A stretch of 64,000 bases of DNA from Brachypodius melanocephalos (GCA_013398615.1 VZSR01001685.1:34777637-34841636), one strand, 5' to 3'; shown: positions 36,281-48,600, numbered from the stretch's first letter. A program made the numbers and translations. Notes: generated from the sequence alone by a model not told the origin.

Positions 36281-39001
36281 ACAGCTCTTCCCTTTGGAGG
36301 TTTAAGTGCTTCTCCCCTATTTTTGTTCAGCTGAGGCTTCTCATTTCACTTGTTTAGAATCACTTTCCTGTTTCTTCCACTTGTATGCCATCAGGAAAGA
36401 GGAAAGCGTTGTTCTTTCACTGTAATGAAGTCACTTGAAAATAAAATGCCATTAGTTGGTGTCAACCTGAAGAGGTGAGCACTGTCAGCACTTTGGAGAC
36501 TTGGTACAGCAGCTGAACTGCTTCCACTACAGACACATTTGTGTGTGTGAACCTCTGTTAAGTGGTCCTAATAATAAGTCTTCTTGCTTGCAAATTGTGG
36601 GAGCACAGAGCTAGTCTCAGATCAGAAAGGAGTAACACAGCAACAAGAACACAGATTCTCTTGTAGTCTTCTGTTACCCTTCAGGAAAGTGCAGCCTCTC
36701 CTCTTCTCACATTTTTTTCACAGTAATGCTAAAATTTCTACTGAGAGTTTGGCTGTTTAAAAAGAATTAAAAGCTTTTACTTCAATTTATAATGTGAATT
36801 ATTAGAATTACACTTGTGCTTTCAGAAATACTTCTAATCTTTTACAAGTAAATGTCAGAGCCTTCTACACATTATTTTGGAAAAGTGAATGGTTGTCATG
36901 CTTTCATTCTATGAAACCAGAAAATTAAATACAGGCACCAGATAAGGAACTAATCCTGCTACAGCTGGAGAGAGAGCACTTTCTTTTCTCTTTGAGCAAG
37001 ATGGGAGCAGGAATAGCCTCACTGGCTTCCAAAGAGCTGTTTCATTTAGTTAGGCATGCTACTTCACATCAGGAAAAGTTGAAAATGCCATATATAATTT
37101 AGCTCAGTTGACGAATCCTGTTTTAACAGCCTGGTGTTAGTTGCTTTAACACAAGCAAATTTTAACCACCCAGCCTGCCTTTTCATATTATATTTTTCCT
37201 GTTTTCTTCCCCTATTAATTAATTAACTAATTAATTAATCACCAATTCACTTGGTGTAAAGTTTCACTCCAGCACAGGTACTTGCTGTTTACTGAAAGCA
37301 GGCCTACTGCTAAGATATTTCACTGTTCTGATGGAAAAAGGGTTGCTAAAAAAAGCCAAATTATGAACTTCTGGAACAAAGTCTGTTAGCATAAGCATGG
37401 TAGTCTTGCTAAATTTTGACAGCTGTATTCACCACACTATTTGTCAGTCGTACTTGAGGTTCTGCAGATCAAGGATACTCTCTTCTATGTCCTTGGAGCT
37501 CAGAGGTAATCAAGGTAGTATCAAAGAGTATCAATTGCCATCCAGACCAGCTTTGCAAGGGGAAGAATGACAGGTGAATGAAAAGCAGGAGGAAAGAAAA
37601 CCGCAGCAAATGGAAGATTAGGGTTTTTTTCTATTGTATTTTTCTATTCATTTTGTATCGCACAGGGAGGTCAGGGTACAGTGGGATGATCATAGTGGGG
37701 TGTGCATAGAACCAGGCTCTTTTCTGTAGGATCTCCACTCCTCTTTGCAGAAGTCACCAGGCAGGGAATGGCTCGGGAGAGCTCCAGAAGTGACTGCCAT
37801 AGGATGCATAAAGCTGAACGCTGCTTTGGAGACCTGGGCTGCTGCAGCATTCTACTTACAGGCTGATAGATTGCATGATACTCATGCAATGAAACCCAGG
37901 ATGAAACTCTAGGACATGCAACAAAAAAAACCTGAGATGAATTACTCTGCATTTAAAGAAATACATTTTAGAATCCTAACAAACACTGAATTGCATTTTT
38001 ATAAAGCTTCTGCCACTTGATAATCAAATATGTTTACTAGCTGCAGTTGTGAAAACTATACACCTTGGACCTAGAAGCTGCATTAGCTGGTTGAGAAGAA
38101 AGCTATGGAGTGCAGATAAGTGAGCATTTTTACAGATTTTTCATGCCTGTTGCCTTGATTTCCCAAAAAGGCACCATTACAAAATACACTGTTCCTCTAC
38201 ATGCTTGTCATAAATACCATCCTGCATCAATGAAGTCAATCCATCATCATATCTCTTTCTCCCTGAACAGCTGAGCAAAAGCAAGAAATTATTAAGCACA
38301 GAAATTGCTATTGAGTACGTACATATGAACTGTTAGAATGTAGCTTTGGGACTGTATATGGGTAATTTTGGAGATGTGACAAATTGTAGTGTATTTTAAA
38401 AACTCACTGATGCACATTGACTTGAGTTACTAGCAATAAGTGGAGAAAGGGGCTTAGCTCAGTTGCTACTGTACTCTCTCAGCTACAAAAACTAGAAAAA
38501 ATGTGAATGAATAGCCTTTTTGGGGTACTTACCTTCATATGCACAACGCATATAACTGCAGGTAGGCAATTATATATGGTCTTTTTCTTTATAAGTTTCA
38601 ACATCAGAACAATATTTTTTAACTTAGAAGGCAAGGATCACCATGGAAACATAATGAGGTATGAGGGTGATCTGACTGATTGACAATGTTATAGAAAAAG
38701 AAGATTGACATGAAAGGCAAAGATAAAATTCACACTCTTTTAAGGCACAGTTTCTCTAGTAGCTGAACCATTTGGTTTCATTTTCCAGACACTAGTGTTA
38801 CAGGAGATTTTCTTGTCCTTATTCAAGAGGAATGCACTGCAGAGGTCACATTTTCTCTCTGACACGTTCTCAGTCACAGGGATGGTGAAAGCACTGAGGA
38901 ATTTTCTGTTTAGGTAATAGAAGGATAAGACCCAAAAGAAAAGATTTATATCTTTGTTAAGTGCAACCCTGCTACAGATCCGTGTGTTAGTTTGGTCTTG
39001 T
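36281..39001. other. Unique non-coding sequence
   Basis: No gene is recognised. It contains the short ATTA/TTAA run at 37214-37239 and otherwise nothing I can name. Confidence 0.55.
37214..37239. repeat. (TTAA)n short tandem repeat
   Basis: The run 'attaattaattaactaatt' continues with 'aattaat', a 26-base tetranucleotide tract with one interruption. It is self-complementary throughout. Confidence 0.85.
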
Positions 39002-39628
39002 AGAATCATAGAATCTGGAAAAGACCTCCAAGGTCATCAAGTCCAAACTTTGACTGAAAGCCACCATGCCAACAAAAGCATAGCAGTAAGTGCCAATTCC
39101 AGTAATTTCTTGAACATTTCCAGAAATGGTGAATCCACCACCTCCTTTAATAGTCTCTTCCAATGCTTAACCACCCTTTCAGTGAAGGAATTATTCCTAA
39201 TGTCCAACTGGAATCTCCCCAGCACTGCTTGACACCATTTCCTCTTGTCCTGTCACTAGTTCCCTGGGACAAGAGACCAACGCAACCCTCTTCTGGCTAC
39301 AGCCTCCTTTCAGGGATTTGCAGAGAGTGATAAAGCCTGTCCCAGACCTCCTCTTCTCCAAGCTAAACAAGAGCTTCCTCACCTGCTGCTCCTCACAGGA
39401 CTTTTGCTCCAGACCCTTCACCAGCTCTGTTGCCCTTCTCTGGACTCACTCCAGCATCTCAATGTCCTTCTTGAATTGAGGGGCTCACAACTGGACACAG
39501 CACTCGAGGTGTGGCCTCACCAGTGCCCAGTGCAGAGGAACAATCACTGCCCTAGTCCTGCTGACTACATCATTTCTGATCCAGGCCTGGATTCCTTCCT
39601 GGCCACCTGGGCTCACTGCTGGCTATTC
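39002..39628 (-). mobile_element. CR1 LINE 3' end copy, about 0.63 kb
   Basis: The left edge begins 'agaatcatagaat', the reverse complement of the CR1 terminal ATTCTATGATTCT repeat. It is followed by 'aagacctccaaggtcatcaa' and 'gtccaa', so the element runs on the minus strand with its 3' end at 39002. Going right, the blocks 'ttcagtgaaggaattattcc', 'cctcttgtcctgtcactagt', 'agcttcctcacctgctgctc', 'tggactcactccagcatctc' and 'gaggtgtggcctcaccagtg' give the expected order back into the ORF2 C-terminal region. It ends in 'ggccacctgggctcactgct' near 39625. This is a standard 5'-truncated avian CR1 copy. The + frame across it (165 codons, 39404-39901) has no meaning of its own. Confidence 0.95.
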
Positions 39629-41462
39629 TTCTCAATACTAAAGCTAAATGAAGTGTTGCCCACATTCTTCTATGGAAAAACAGAAGGTACTCGTAACATT
39701 CAAATACTTTGCAAAGGCATTGTGGTTTTGTCAAGTTTTTCAGTGCATGGGAAGGTCAAGAATGGAAAAAGTTGTGGCAGAATAGTTATTTCAGCTGCTC
39801 ATTTGGAAATTAACTTCTGTTTTGGAATGTCAAACCATTTCATTTTTGCTTATAATATACTCACAGCATTTAAAGAAAATATTCTTATCCATAGTGAATA
39901 AAATACTTCATTCCATCTGAAAGTGTATTTTTCATTTCCTTGTTCACATTTAAAAACCCAACAACTTCTGACTATTTTAAATTTAGCCTGATCTGGCTGC
40001 CTTGAACTAGAAGTGTAAAGGAAAGAAGTAATTGTTTCCATTTCTTGAATTCATAATTTCAAGTGGAAACCTTCATTTTCTGCCCTTGCTATAAGGTAAA
40101 TTTTTACATCTTTTGAAAGAAAATTCTTCCAGTCTCACATGAGAGCTGTAACTTAAGAAGACGCCTTAATTTCTGTGAGCAACTAAACAGAGGACTAATG
40201 CTATTAACCTGTCTGTGATCTGAAATCTTGTAGAGAGAGTTGGTTTTGCTTGTTTGCTCTGAGCTTCCAGCTCAGCCCCGGCTCGTTTTGTCCCATGGCT
40301 CCCTCTAGCTCATGCCCTTCTGTTCAACCATTGACTCCCTCATTCACTAGCACTTTAAAAAAGGCTCAAGCGTATGAGCATATTTTTCTTCATTCCACAG
40401 TGTTTCCTTTTCTATTTATTAGTTGACCTATTTTTACTAAATGTACTCATTATTCTGCACAATTTTTCAGCTCCCAAAGCACTGGGTACATGCTAAGTCT
40501 TTAAACTGGCCAAGAGCTACAGTTGGCACAGGCAGAAACAAAGTTCAGGAACTCAGTTTTCAATCCTTACTCCATGACTCTGGGCCAAAGAGTCTGATGT
40601 AAAGTAGTCACAGGACAACAAAATAATCACTTTTAAGACAGTTCAAGTATGACAGTGATGCAGATGTTAAAATAAGCCCTGACCACAAGGGTCCTTCGTG
40701 TCATGACCCTTTCTGGTTTTCTCTTTAACAACAAGCAAAGAATAAACTCTCATTACCTCACTGAAAAGCCCATTGGGAGTCAAGCCTGATGTTATATGAA
40801 CTGTGGATATTCAGTGGCTTATTTTTGTGGTATAGAGACCTATGGGATAGTGCATATTTTTCCTGTAACAATGTCTTCATCTCATTCTTGGTGCCAAGTC
40901 CATCATCATGTGACTAACATGAAATGCCTTGTAGGGGAAAGGCTGGTGGCTGCTCTGTGTCTCATCCGTGTCCGTTCTGTCAGGAAAGCCAGACAGAGTG
41001 CACCCTATGGACTTTGCAATGTGGCCTCTTAGGAGCACAAGTGGCTTTTCTGCTCTCTTAATAACTGCTGTACAAAGGAGAACCTAGAGTGGGAATCCTG
41101 GGGTAAATCTCTGCCATGGTTCAATGCAAGCACAGCAGAAGGAGCTGCAGGGCATCTACAGAGCACTTACAGGACAATGGGGAAAAGGAGAGAAGAAATA
41201 AAAATAGAGGAAATGAAAATACAAAGACAAAAACATCTGTACAGTCAAAAAGTGTCCTGTGGGAAATATTTATTTACAGAAACTAGGGGAGAAGATTGAT
41301 CATAACCAGTAATGACTGATCCAATCATCAGCAAACAATGCAAGCTACCAGCCACTGCAGTAAAATATGCGGAGCAGCTTTGGGTGGGAAAGTCTCCTGG
41401 ACATGTTGCAACCCATGGGTCTCATGTCTCTTCTTCCCCAGAGTTTGTACATGCAAGTTTTT
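39629..41462. other. Unique non-coding sequence
   Basis: No gene or repeat is recognised between the CR1 copy and the candidate short element at 41463. Open frames are under 80 codons except for the tail of the frame that starts inside CR1. Confidence 0.55.
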
Positions 41463-41632
41463 AAGGGACAGATTTTAAAATGCAGAGGTACCTGTTACCC
41501 AAGAGCTTGGTGTTTAAATACACTTGGAGATCTGAGCTTTAGAGGCAGATATTTAAATCTTTTCTGGCACCTAAAGACTTTCAACAGCACCGGGTTACTT
41601 AGTTGCGATTGAAATCAATGGAAGTTCTTGGC
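41463..41632. mobile_element. Possible ancient sauropsid short element (MITE-like)
   Basis: The segment contains 'agggacagattttaaaatgc' (41464-41483), 'gtgtttaaatacacttggag' with 'atctgagc' (41510-41537), 'tggcacctaaagactttcaa' (41565-41584) and 'attgaaatcaatgg' (41609-41622). These phrases recall short ancient repeats of turtles, crocodilians and birds built from 'gggccagattttcaaaggta', 'ggcacctaa', 'aatacctttgaggatctggg' and 'cattgaaatcaatggg'. The arms are only loosely complementary here. The assignment is uncertain and based on pattern memory only. Confidence 0.35.
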
Positions 41633-42796
41633 TTTTATCCTTCAAATGAGGAAAATAATAGTTTAGTGAACACGGTTGCTAGGGTAGCTAGAGATACCGA
41701 GTTCTCCCTTTTTGTATAGAAGCAGCACACTGGGTTACGTGTCTGTCCTGTTAATGCTCTCTGCCCCGTTAATAGCTGGCAGCTTTTCCTTTGCCCTCAG
41801 GGGCTTGTGACCTCATTGCTGGGGCAGAGGGTGCCAAGCACACACTCCTCCCCCTTCATCAGCTCAGAGGGGCCAGATGTGCAGCACAGCAGCACAGCAG
41901 CAACCAGCCAGCAGTGAGTACCTGAGGTTACGTCAGAAACTGTGATGCCCCAGTTTATTCATACTTGTGATTCATATTGGGAACTACAATCCCTATAACA
42001 ACACTTAAGGACTTGACATTGCATTAGGTTTTTTTATTCTCAGTGGCTGGTGTCACCCATATTGATGCACAAATTAAAAGCAACTGATGGGTATTGAAAA
42101 GTCTCTGGGAAACATTTGGTGAATTAATTAATGAGGGATTCTGAGGGGTATTTCCTAGACATGTCCTTTGGGCATGAAATTTCCTTGCATTCTCAATAGT
42201 AAAAAGTCATTAAGAGATTTCTTGCCACAGCTGTGCTGGCATCTTCTCAAATTGTGAACAGTGGTGCTACAGCTTGGTGAATTAAGATCTCACATAAGGT
42301 GTATTTCCAACTGGTATTTAGGAACAACAATGTTTTACAGGCTTATGGGAAAAGATAAAAATTATTAGCATGAAGTTTGGTTGCATCTTGGCAATTTATA
42401 TAGATAAGTCTGAATCTTCCAGGAGCTTGCCTGCTGCCAGAATGAAAGAAGGAATGTGAGTTAGAACTTCTAACACACATTGATCACCGAAATCACAATT
42501 TTTCCTCAGGGAGTATTTTCAGTCGGAAAACAGAATATCTATTGAAAATGCCACACTGGTATTAGCTCAGTAGTGCACTGATTTATTCAGGAGAGTACAA
42601 CAGAAAGTAAATGGCTACTATGTTATGAATTAATTATAGGTCCTAAAGTGGATTATTGTTATTGTTGTGGTGGGTAAGAGTGATCACACAACTACTGACT
42701 GTGTGTTTAGGTGTAATAGGCTACATATTTGTTCTGTTTCAAAAATCCTAGTACTTTTAGTGGAAATATATAGTAACATCTCTAATATTAAACAAG
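41633..42796. other. Unique sequence with a GC-richer patch
   Basis: The 41755-41935 patch has higher G+C than its surroundings. It carries a CRE-like octamer TTACGTCA (41928-41935), a CAGCA-rich run (41881-41912) and a good splice-donor-like GTGAGTAC. No gene product is recognised. The rest (41940-42796) shows nothing. Confidence 0.5.
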
Positions 42797-43031
42797 CAAT
42801 GGTTTCCAACTGAAGGAGCATAGATTTAGATTGGACATAAGGAAGAAAGCTTTAACAATGAGGGTGGTGGAACACTGGAACAGGTTGCCCAGAGAAGTGT
42901 TCAAGGTTAGGCTGGAGGGGCTTTAAGCAACCTGGTCTAGTGAAAGGTGTCACTGCCCATGGCAGGGGTTTGAAACTTGATGATCTTTAAAGGTGCCTTC
43001 CAACCAAGAACATTCTATTCTTCTATGATTG
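42797..43031 (+). mobile_element. CR1 LINE 3' end copy, about 0.24 kb, internally deleted
   Basis: The blocks appear in CR1 3' order: 'agatttagattggacataag', 'gaagaaagctttaacaatga', 'gggtggtggaacactggaac', 'aggttgcccagagaa'. Then follow 'gtgttcaaggttaggctgga', 'cctggtctagtgaaaggtgt', 'cactgcccatggcaggggtt', 'gatgatctttaaaggtgcct' and 'tccaaccaagaacattctat'. It ends with the terminal 'tcttctatgattgta'. Between 'agagaa' and 'gtgttcaagg' about 30 bases of the consensus ('ggttgtggatgccccatccc' region) are missing, so this copy has a small internal deletion. Confidence 0.95.
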
Positions 43032-44099
43032 TAAAGGATTAAGTTTTGTGTATAATAGAAACAAGAGGAAAAGCAAAAAAGCACTGACACTAGAATTTAA
43101 CTCAGAAAACAAGACTAGAGCATGTGGAAGCCAGCAGTATCACTGGGACAGTATTCTTAGCAGGATATACATGACATAAGCTGATGCAAAAGGGTTTTGA
43201 ATGTTTTCTCTTTCCAGGGATATCTGATTAATGAAGTGACAGTGAATAAAATACATGTAACTATCTAGATTGTCATTTCATGAATCAGTCAACAGAGGAA
43301 ATGTCTGCTGATTGTCAGACAATTTCATCCTGCTTTAATGTACCTGGCTTTACAAATAGTCTCCACATCTGGCACTTGATACCAAAAGATGTCAAAGAAC
43401 TCTGATGGGTCATCCTGTTCTCTGAGCTAGATCTCACTGGTCACCTAATTTGGAAAATCTTCTACGGAGAAGTAGTGAAAGGCATGCTCTTGATCTGACT
43501 GATGTGCCTACTGCAGCAGCAGAGGAACAGTTATTCTGGGATGTAGCAAGTGTACCAAACTACAGCTCCTGATTGTTCCTCATGACTGTCTTAATTCTGA
43601 GTACAAATTTTCTCTCACTTTTTTATTCACACTCCTCCCACCAAGTCATCATTGTGTGGCATCGACTCTTTATTGTCCTCCCTTTGGACCTGGCCAAACT
43701 ATTCTTTCTCAGAGGGTTCACGGGAAATTTTGGTGAATTAGTTGGAAATAGGCCCTCATACTTCATCACTAGTCAGAGCTTCTTGGGCACTTTCTGGGAA
43801 TGGCTGGCATAGTTCAAAGTGCTCTTCTTGCTGTCCCAGCTTCTATGTTTTTGATTCTTAGATCCTTTAATCTCTTAATATCATTATTGGTTCTTAAAAT
43901 AATTTGGTGGTTTCCCTGCTCTTTTTTTCTCTAAGAGTTCCCTCATAAAGAAAAGCTTGCATTTTGTTAGCAACATTATAATGTTTATCTGTAAAAGGAA
44001 AAACCAAAAGAAACACTATTCATAAGCAAATGCTTAGATAAGAGCGAGAGATAAACAAACATAAGACACCCTCCCTCTACTACTCTCCTCATTTGCATC
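43032..44099. other. Unique sequence between two LINE copies
   Basis: No gene or repeat is recognised. It separates a young CR1 copy on the left from the old antisense relic on the right. Confidence 0.5.
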
Positions 44100-44985
44100 A
44101 CTTTTCAGCTCAAGGAACTTTTCTTACTTGTTTTTATTTCAATATTTAGCAACATTCACCTGGTCCTGCTATCTTTCAAATATTTTTCAAGTCTTCCCTT
44201 GCACATAAAAAGACTTCTTGCACCCACAACATCCCCAGCAAGGAGTTCCACAGATCTGCATCTAGTTTGTGTAAACAGTCAGGTCCTATTGCCTGCTGTG
44301 AACCTGGCTCTCATTAGCTGCATTTTTAACCCTATTTCTAGCATGTAAAGAGACAGTGAACAGTTAAAACGTTTTCCTTGTGGTGATTTGGTAAACCTTA
44401 TTTATAGTTTCTGCAAAAGTTGTTATTTCTTCATAAGGAAGTTTCAACAAAGTCAGTTGTTTCTTTTATAGGAGTTTTCTGTATCTTTGATTATATTTGT
44501 TGCCTTTCTCCTACCCTCTGCAGTCCTCATCAGTCCTTTCTTCTGACATGAACATTTATGTTTTATCAACAACCATAAAGCACTGAACAAATGTTTACAT
44601 GGAACTGTCAATCATAATACCAAAATCTAGCTGCTCCTAAAAGCAACAGTCAGCCTAGAGCCATTGTATGAGTTAAAACTGCTTTCTCCTCCACGTGAAT
44701 CATGTTACATTTACGCATACTGAATTCCGTATGGCATTTTATTGCCCAGGTCCCTTGGGTTTTCATCTTTTTGCAGCTCACCAGGCTGTGCTCATCCTAA
44801 ATATTTTTAATAACTGTGCATCATCAGCAACCTTTGTCACTTTGTTGTTTAATCCTTTTTCCAAGTCATGTATGAACAAGTTGAACAGCACAGATCTCTC
44901 CACTGGTGACATCACTCTGTCACAAGTGATGGGCTTTTATTAATCCCTTCCATCTCCTGTGTCTTGGCAAATTATCCATTCCAGC
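44100..44985 (-). mobile_element. Ancient CR1/L3-clade LINE relic: reverse transcriptase to 3' UTR
   Basis: Read on the minus strand, the right part translates into recognisable reverse-transcriptase blocks. A VTSG-type stretch (the family has VTSGVPQGSVLGP) lies near 44910. LFNLFIHDLEKG follows at about 44890-44855. KVADDAQLLKIF holds the ADD of the catalytic F/YADD box (codons for VADD at 44831-44820). Then comes WAIKCHTEFSMRKCNMIHV (44738-44700), corresponding to the WxxKWQMxFNxxKCxVMHxG block. Further left, 'gaaaggcaacaaatataatc' and 'gtggaactccttgctgggga' (near 44250) match the downstream portion of amniote CR1/L3 elements. It has many substitutions, stops and frame changes. RT normally copies the element RNA at the target site; this copy is dead. 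It is far more diverged than the neighbouring CR1 copies. Exact ends and subfamily are not resolved. Confidence 0.88.
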
Positions 44986-45094
44986 ACGTTTCCATTTATG
45001 CAAATGATCACAAAGTAGAGACAAGGACTGGTGCAATTAATTGAAAAATTATGTAACCCTTGCAGGAAAGTACGTGAGGAAGAGCAGTGCTCTC

Positions 45095-45672
45095 AGCCCA
45101 GAAAGTTGACTGTATCCCGTGTTGCATCAGAAGAAGAGTGACCAGCAAGTTGAGGGAGGTTATTCTTCCCCTCTTCTCCACTCTGGTGAGTTCTGGGTCC
45201 TGCTCTGGGGTCCCCAGAACAGGAAAACATTGACCAGTTGGAGTGAGTCCAGAGGAGGACCAAAAAAATTATTGAAAGGCTGAGAGAGTCATGGTTGTTC
45301 AGCCTGGAGAACAGAAGCCTGCAGGGAGACCTCATTGCAGCACTTCAATAATTAAAGGGGGCTTATTTCAAAGACAGGGATTGACTTTTGAGTAGGGCTT
45401 GTAGCAACAGAACAAGGGGTAATGGCTTCAGGCTATAAGAGGGTAGATTCAGATTAGACACAAGGTAGAATTCTTCTATAATGAGGGTGCCTATACACTG
45501 GCTCAGGTTGCCTGAGAGGTTGTGGTTGCCCCATCCCTGGAAATATTCAAGGTCAGATTGAACAGAGCTCTGAGCAACCTGATCTTCATCTTACAGTTGT
45601 CCCTGTTCATTGCAATGGGGTTGTACCAGAGGACTTTTAAAGATCCCTTCTGAACCAATCTATTATTTTACA
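45095..45672 (+). mobile_element. CR1 LINE 3' copy, about 0.58 kb
   Basis: The copy starts in the ORF2 C-terminal region ('cccagaaagttgactgtatc', 'gttgcatcagaagaagagtg', 'gaccagcaagttgagggagg'). It continues with 'ctgctctggggtccccagaa', 'gttggagtgagtccagagga', 'gttgttcagcctggagaaca' and 'acctcattgcagcacttcaa'. 'agcaacagaacaaggggtaa', 'gaggttgtggttgccccatc' and 'gacttttaaagatcccttct' complete the order. The terminal ATTCTATG motif has decayed to 'ctattatttta'. A deletion removes most of the 'gaccccacctggagtactgc' stretch near 45190. It is on the opposite strand to the old relic ending about 110 bp to its left. Confidence 0.93.
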
Positions 45673-48600
45673 AGAAAGAAATGGCTTTGAAAATTGCTGT
45701 TTGTCTTCTTTCACTTGACTATTTGACCACACAAACCAAAACCACCTTCCTTTTTCTCAACTGTTTGTGTCAAAGTCAGCTCAATTGGGAATAAAATGTT
45801 ATCATTTTGAGGATGTGGAGAGAAATTTAGTGCAACAGAGGACGAACTCTTTTCTATTAAGACTTAATCAACACTTACTTGAAAAAAAGGAAAATAAACA
45901 AGTAGACCTCTATATATTAAAGAAACAAGTACTTCTCAAAAGGTTCTTCCAATATTAAACTCTCTCCTCACAAGAGACATATGGAGACATTCATTTCCAA
46001 GACTGACACTGATGCACAGTGAGCAGCTAATACACCACAAAATGTGAAAAGACACATTTACCAGAAACTGACATCAAGGACTGTGTTTTTAAACCACAGT
46101 CCATAGAACCTGAAATTCAAGCAGCAATTCAAGTTGTTCATAAGTTGTTCTAGGACTACAGAAAAGCTCTCCTTGACTTCTATCACTGCTATAGAAATAA
46201 ACTTGAATGGGTTTGAGACAGTCCAGATGTAACAACTGTGAGTATAGCAAACTCATTTCAAACTGCTTCAGAACCATGTGACAAAATAAGGGTTGTTTTT
46301 TTTTAAATCCAAAAAGTATCCAAAAATGATAGGTGGAAAGACAGGTGTTTGAAATACTTGTGGCATGGTGAGTTACACACTTCTGCAGAGGTAAAATGAT
46401 GCCCCCTGACTGACAGGTTCTGTCTATGCAGTCAAGACTATTGCAATTATGTGTCCAAGTTTTCATGAGTATTTAAATACACTCATGCCTTCCTTTATTT
46501 TCTGAATGAGATGTAGTGGATAATTCTGCTAGGTTTTTCTCAGATCCTCAAAATAGCCTGATAAGGCTGTTGGAGTTGTGGCTATTTGAGACCTCCACTT
46601 CATTTTTCATTGGGATAAGGAGCTGTCATATCTGTTACAGAGAACTGCAACTCACACTGCAAGTCAAAGACTAAAGATGTGCAACAAGGTTTAGGCCAAT
46701 AAATCCATACTCTCATGACTTGTTTTAAATCTGTAGTCTAGTGGCTCTCCACCCAAGATTGGTGTACTCACAGATTGACAAAATATCAATCCACTCTCTG
46801 GTAGCAACAGATATTTGAAAATAAAATAAGTATTTATTGTGCAAAATCTCCCCAGCCAAAAGTTAAAGAAACTCAAGTCACAGAAATTGAATTAAAAATG
46901 TAGACAGAGATTTGCACTTACAAGTAACTCCAAAAAAAAGAAAACCTATTTCCCAAGTCTGATGTCTGCATTAATTTCTTTGTATGCAGTCTAAACTTGT
47001 TACATACCAGACGTTTTGTAGAATGTGTTTACAATCAATTATTTATATATTTAGTGGGAGCATATTACTGCCAAAGGATTGTGAGCTGCCAGGCAGTAGT
47101 ACTACAAAGAAGGTTTCGTGTCTGCCCTCAGGAGGAGAGAACAGTCTCCAAAGGTTCACCTATCACCAGGATAAGCAAGAGAAAAGGAGTTTGATTTTTT
47201 CCAGTGTCTCTGCCTCAAATCATCAGGAACATCTATATCTGAATCTCAAACTAAAAGTATCAAGAATGAGGGCAGTAAAGAAAACAGGATCAGAAGGTGG
47301 TGGGGCTTCCTAGGAAAGCATGGCCCCATCCTGGTGGACAGGATACCAGGCAAGGCTTACATTTCAAATTGAGGGTAACCCTAAGGGTACACAGATGTTG
47401 CTCTCAACACTGTACATGGCAGCAGGCCAAAATCTCAGGAACCTAGGCAAGAGATGATGAGTAAAGAGTATTTAGTACAGAAAATTACATTGTTTTCTGC
47501 ACCTCTGACTTTTGTTTCCAATCTAAAGTGTAGATAGCCTGTGTCATCTTTGGTGTACTTTTGAGCTTGTCTAGTGCTCAAAGCAAGATGAATTAAATAA
47601 ATGCATCTCCAAGAAGGCAGTGGACCCAAAGAAGTATGGATACACAGATTCCCTAGCCCATACCCAGAGAAATTCTGAGGAAGGAGGTTGTACTGAGACT
47701 GCTTTCTGCCAGGTTGCACTGCTAAAAGCTATGCTGTGGGAAGGCAGAAACCAATTATTGTTATACACGGAAGAGATGCTGAGGGATGCTCTATGACTCA
47801 AAGGTATCTCTAACTGCAGACTAACACAAAACCCAAAAGATGCCCCTAACTAACAAAATTGGAAAGCCCTCTGGTACTGTTGATTGCAGAGTTTGCAAGG
47901 CAGTCAGGAAAAGCCCCTCAGAGGTGCTTCTAGAAAGCAATATTGAGAAAAAATAAATAAACTGGTGCTCAGCCAAGAAAAATAATTTCTCTGCATCACA
48001 GAAACATAATTCAAAACATGCTGTGAAAGAAATTCTGTCTAGAAGGCAAGTAAATATTACGTTATGTATTGGAACAGTGTTATTATAGACTAAATAGCAA
48101 AGCTGATGTTTGAAAATTGAAAGAAGAAATAACCCTCACCAATTTGTTTGCTTTTAAAATCATAGATAGATTTGATAAAATCTGATGGTATCAAAGAACT
48201 GTTTAACAATAGGAAATCTTTTCTTATCTAGCTGCAAAGACGCACAATTTAAAACCAAATCTGAATATTCTAGGCATGCACACGCTAATGAACAGATATG
48301 CAGTCTCAGAAAGCTGAGATACAGTTTTCCAATTTAATCTTGCTGACTTGGAACGGCTCAGAGAAGGAAAAGGTTTTCTTTCATAACCATTATTTTGTAT
48401 TTGTACAGAATAAACAGGTGCAATATTGACATGACAAACTAGAAGGCAGGTGTTTTAATTAAAACAACCATAGGAAGGATCATTTGCAATGTCTCGACAA
48501 CCACAATTAACTGTTCTCTGTGTCTCAATCTTGATGGAGCTCATTTAGAAGGTATCAGAACATTTAGAAAATGCTGTGAGTCAATTGTTTTGTATCTCCT

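Noticed and set aside
39404..39901. 165-codon + frame
   Set aside because: More than 200 bases of it are antisense to the CR1 copy at 39002-39628; the rest has no signature.
44695..44943. 82-codon + frame that looked protein-like
   Set aside because: It is antisense to the reverse-transcriptase region of the old LINE; the meaningful reading is on the minus strand.
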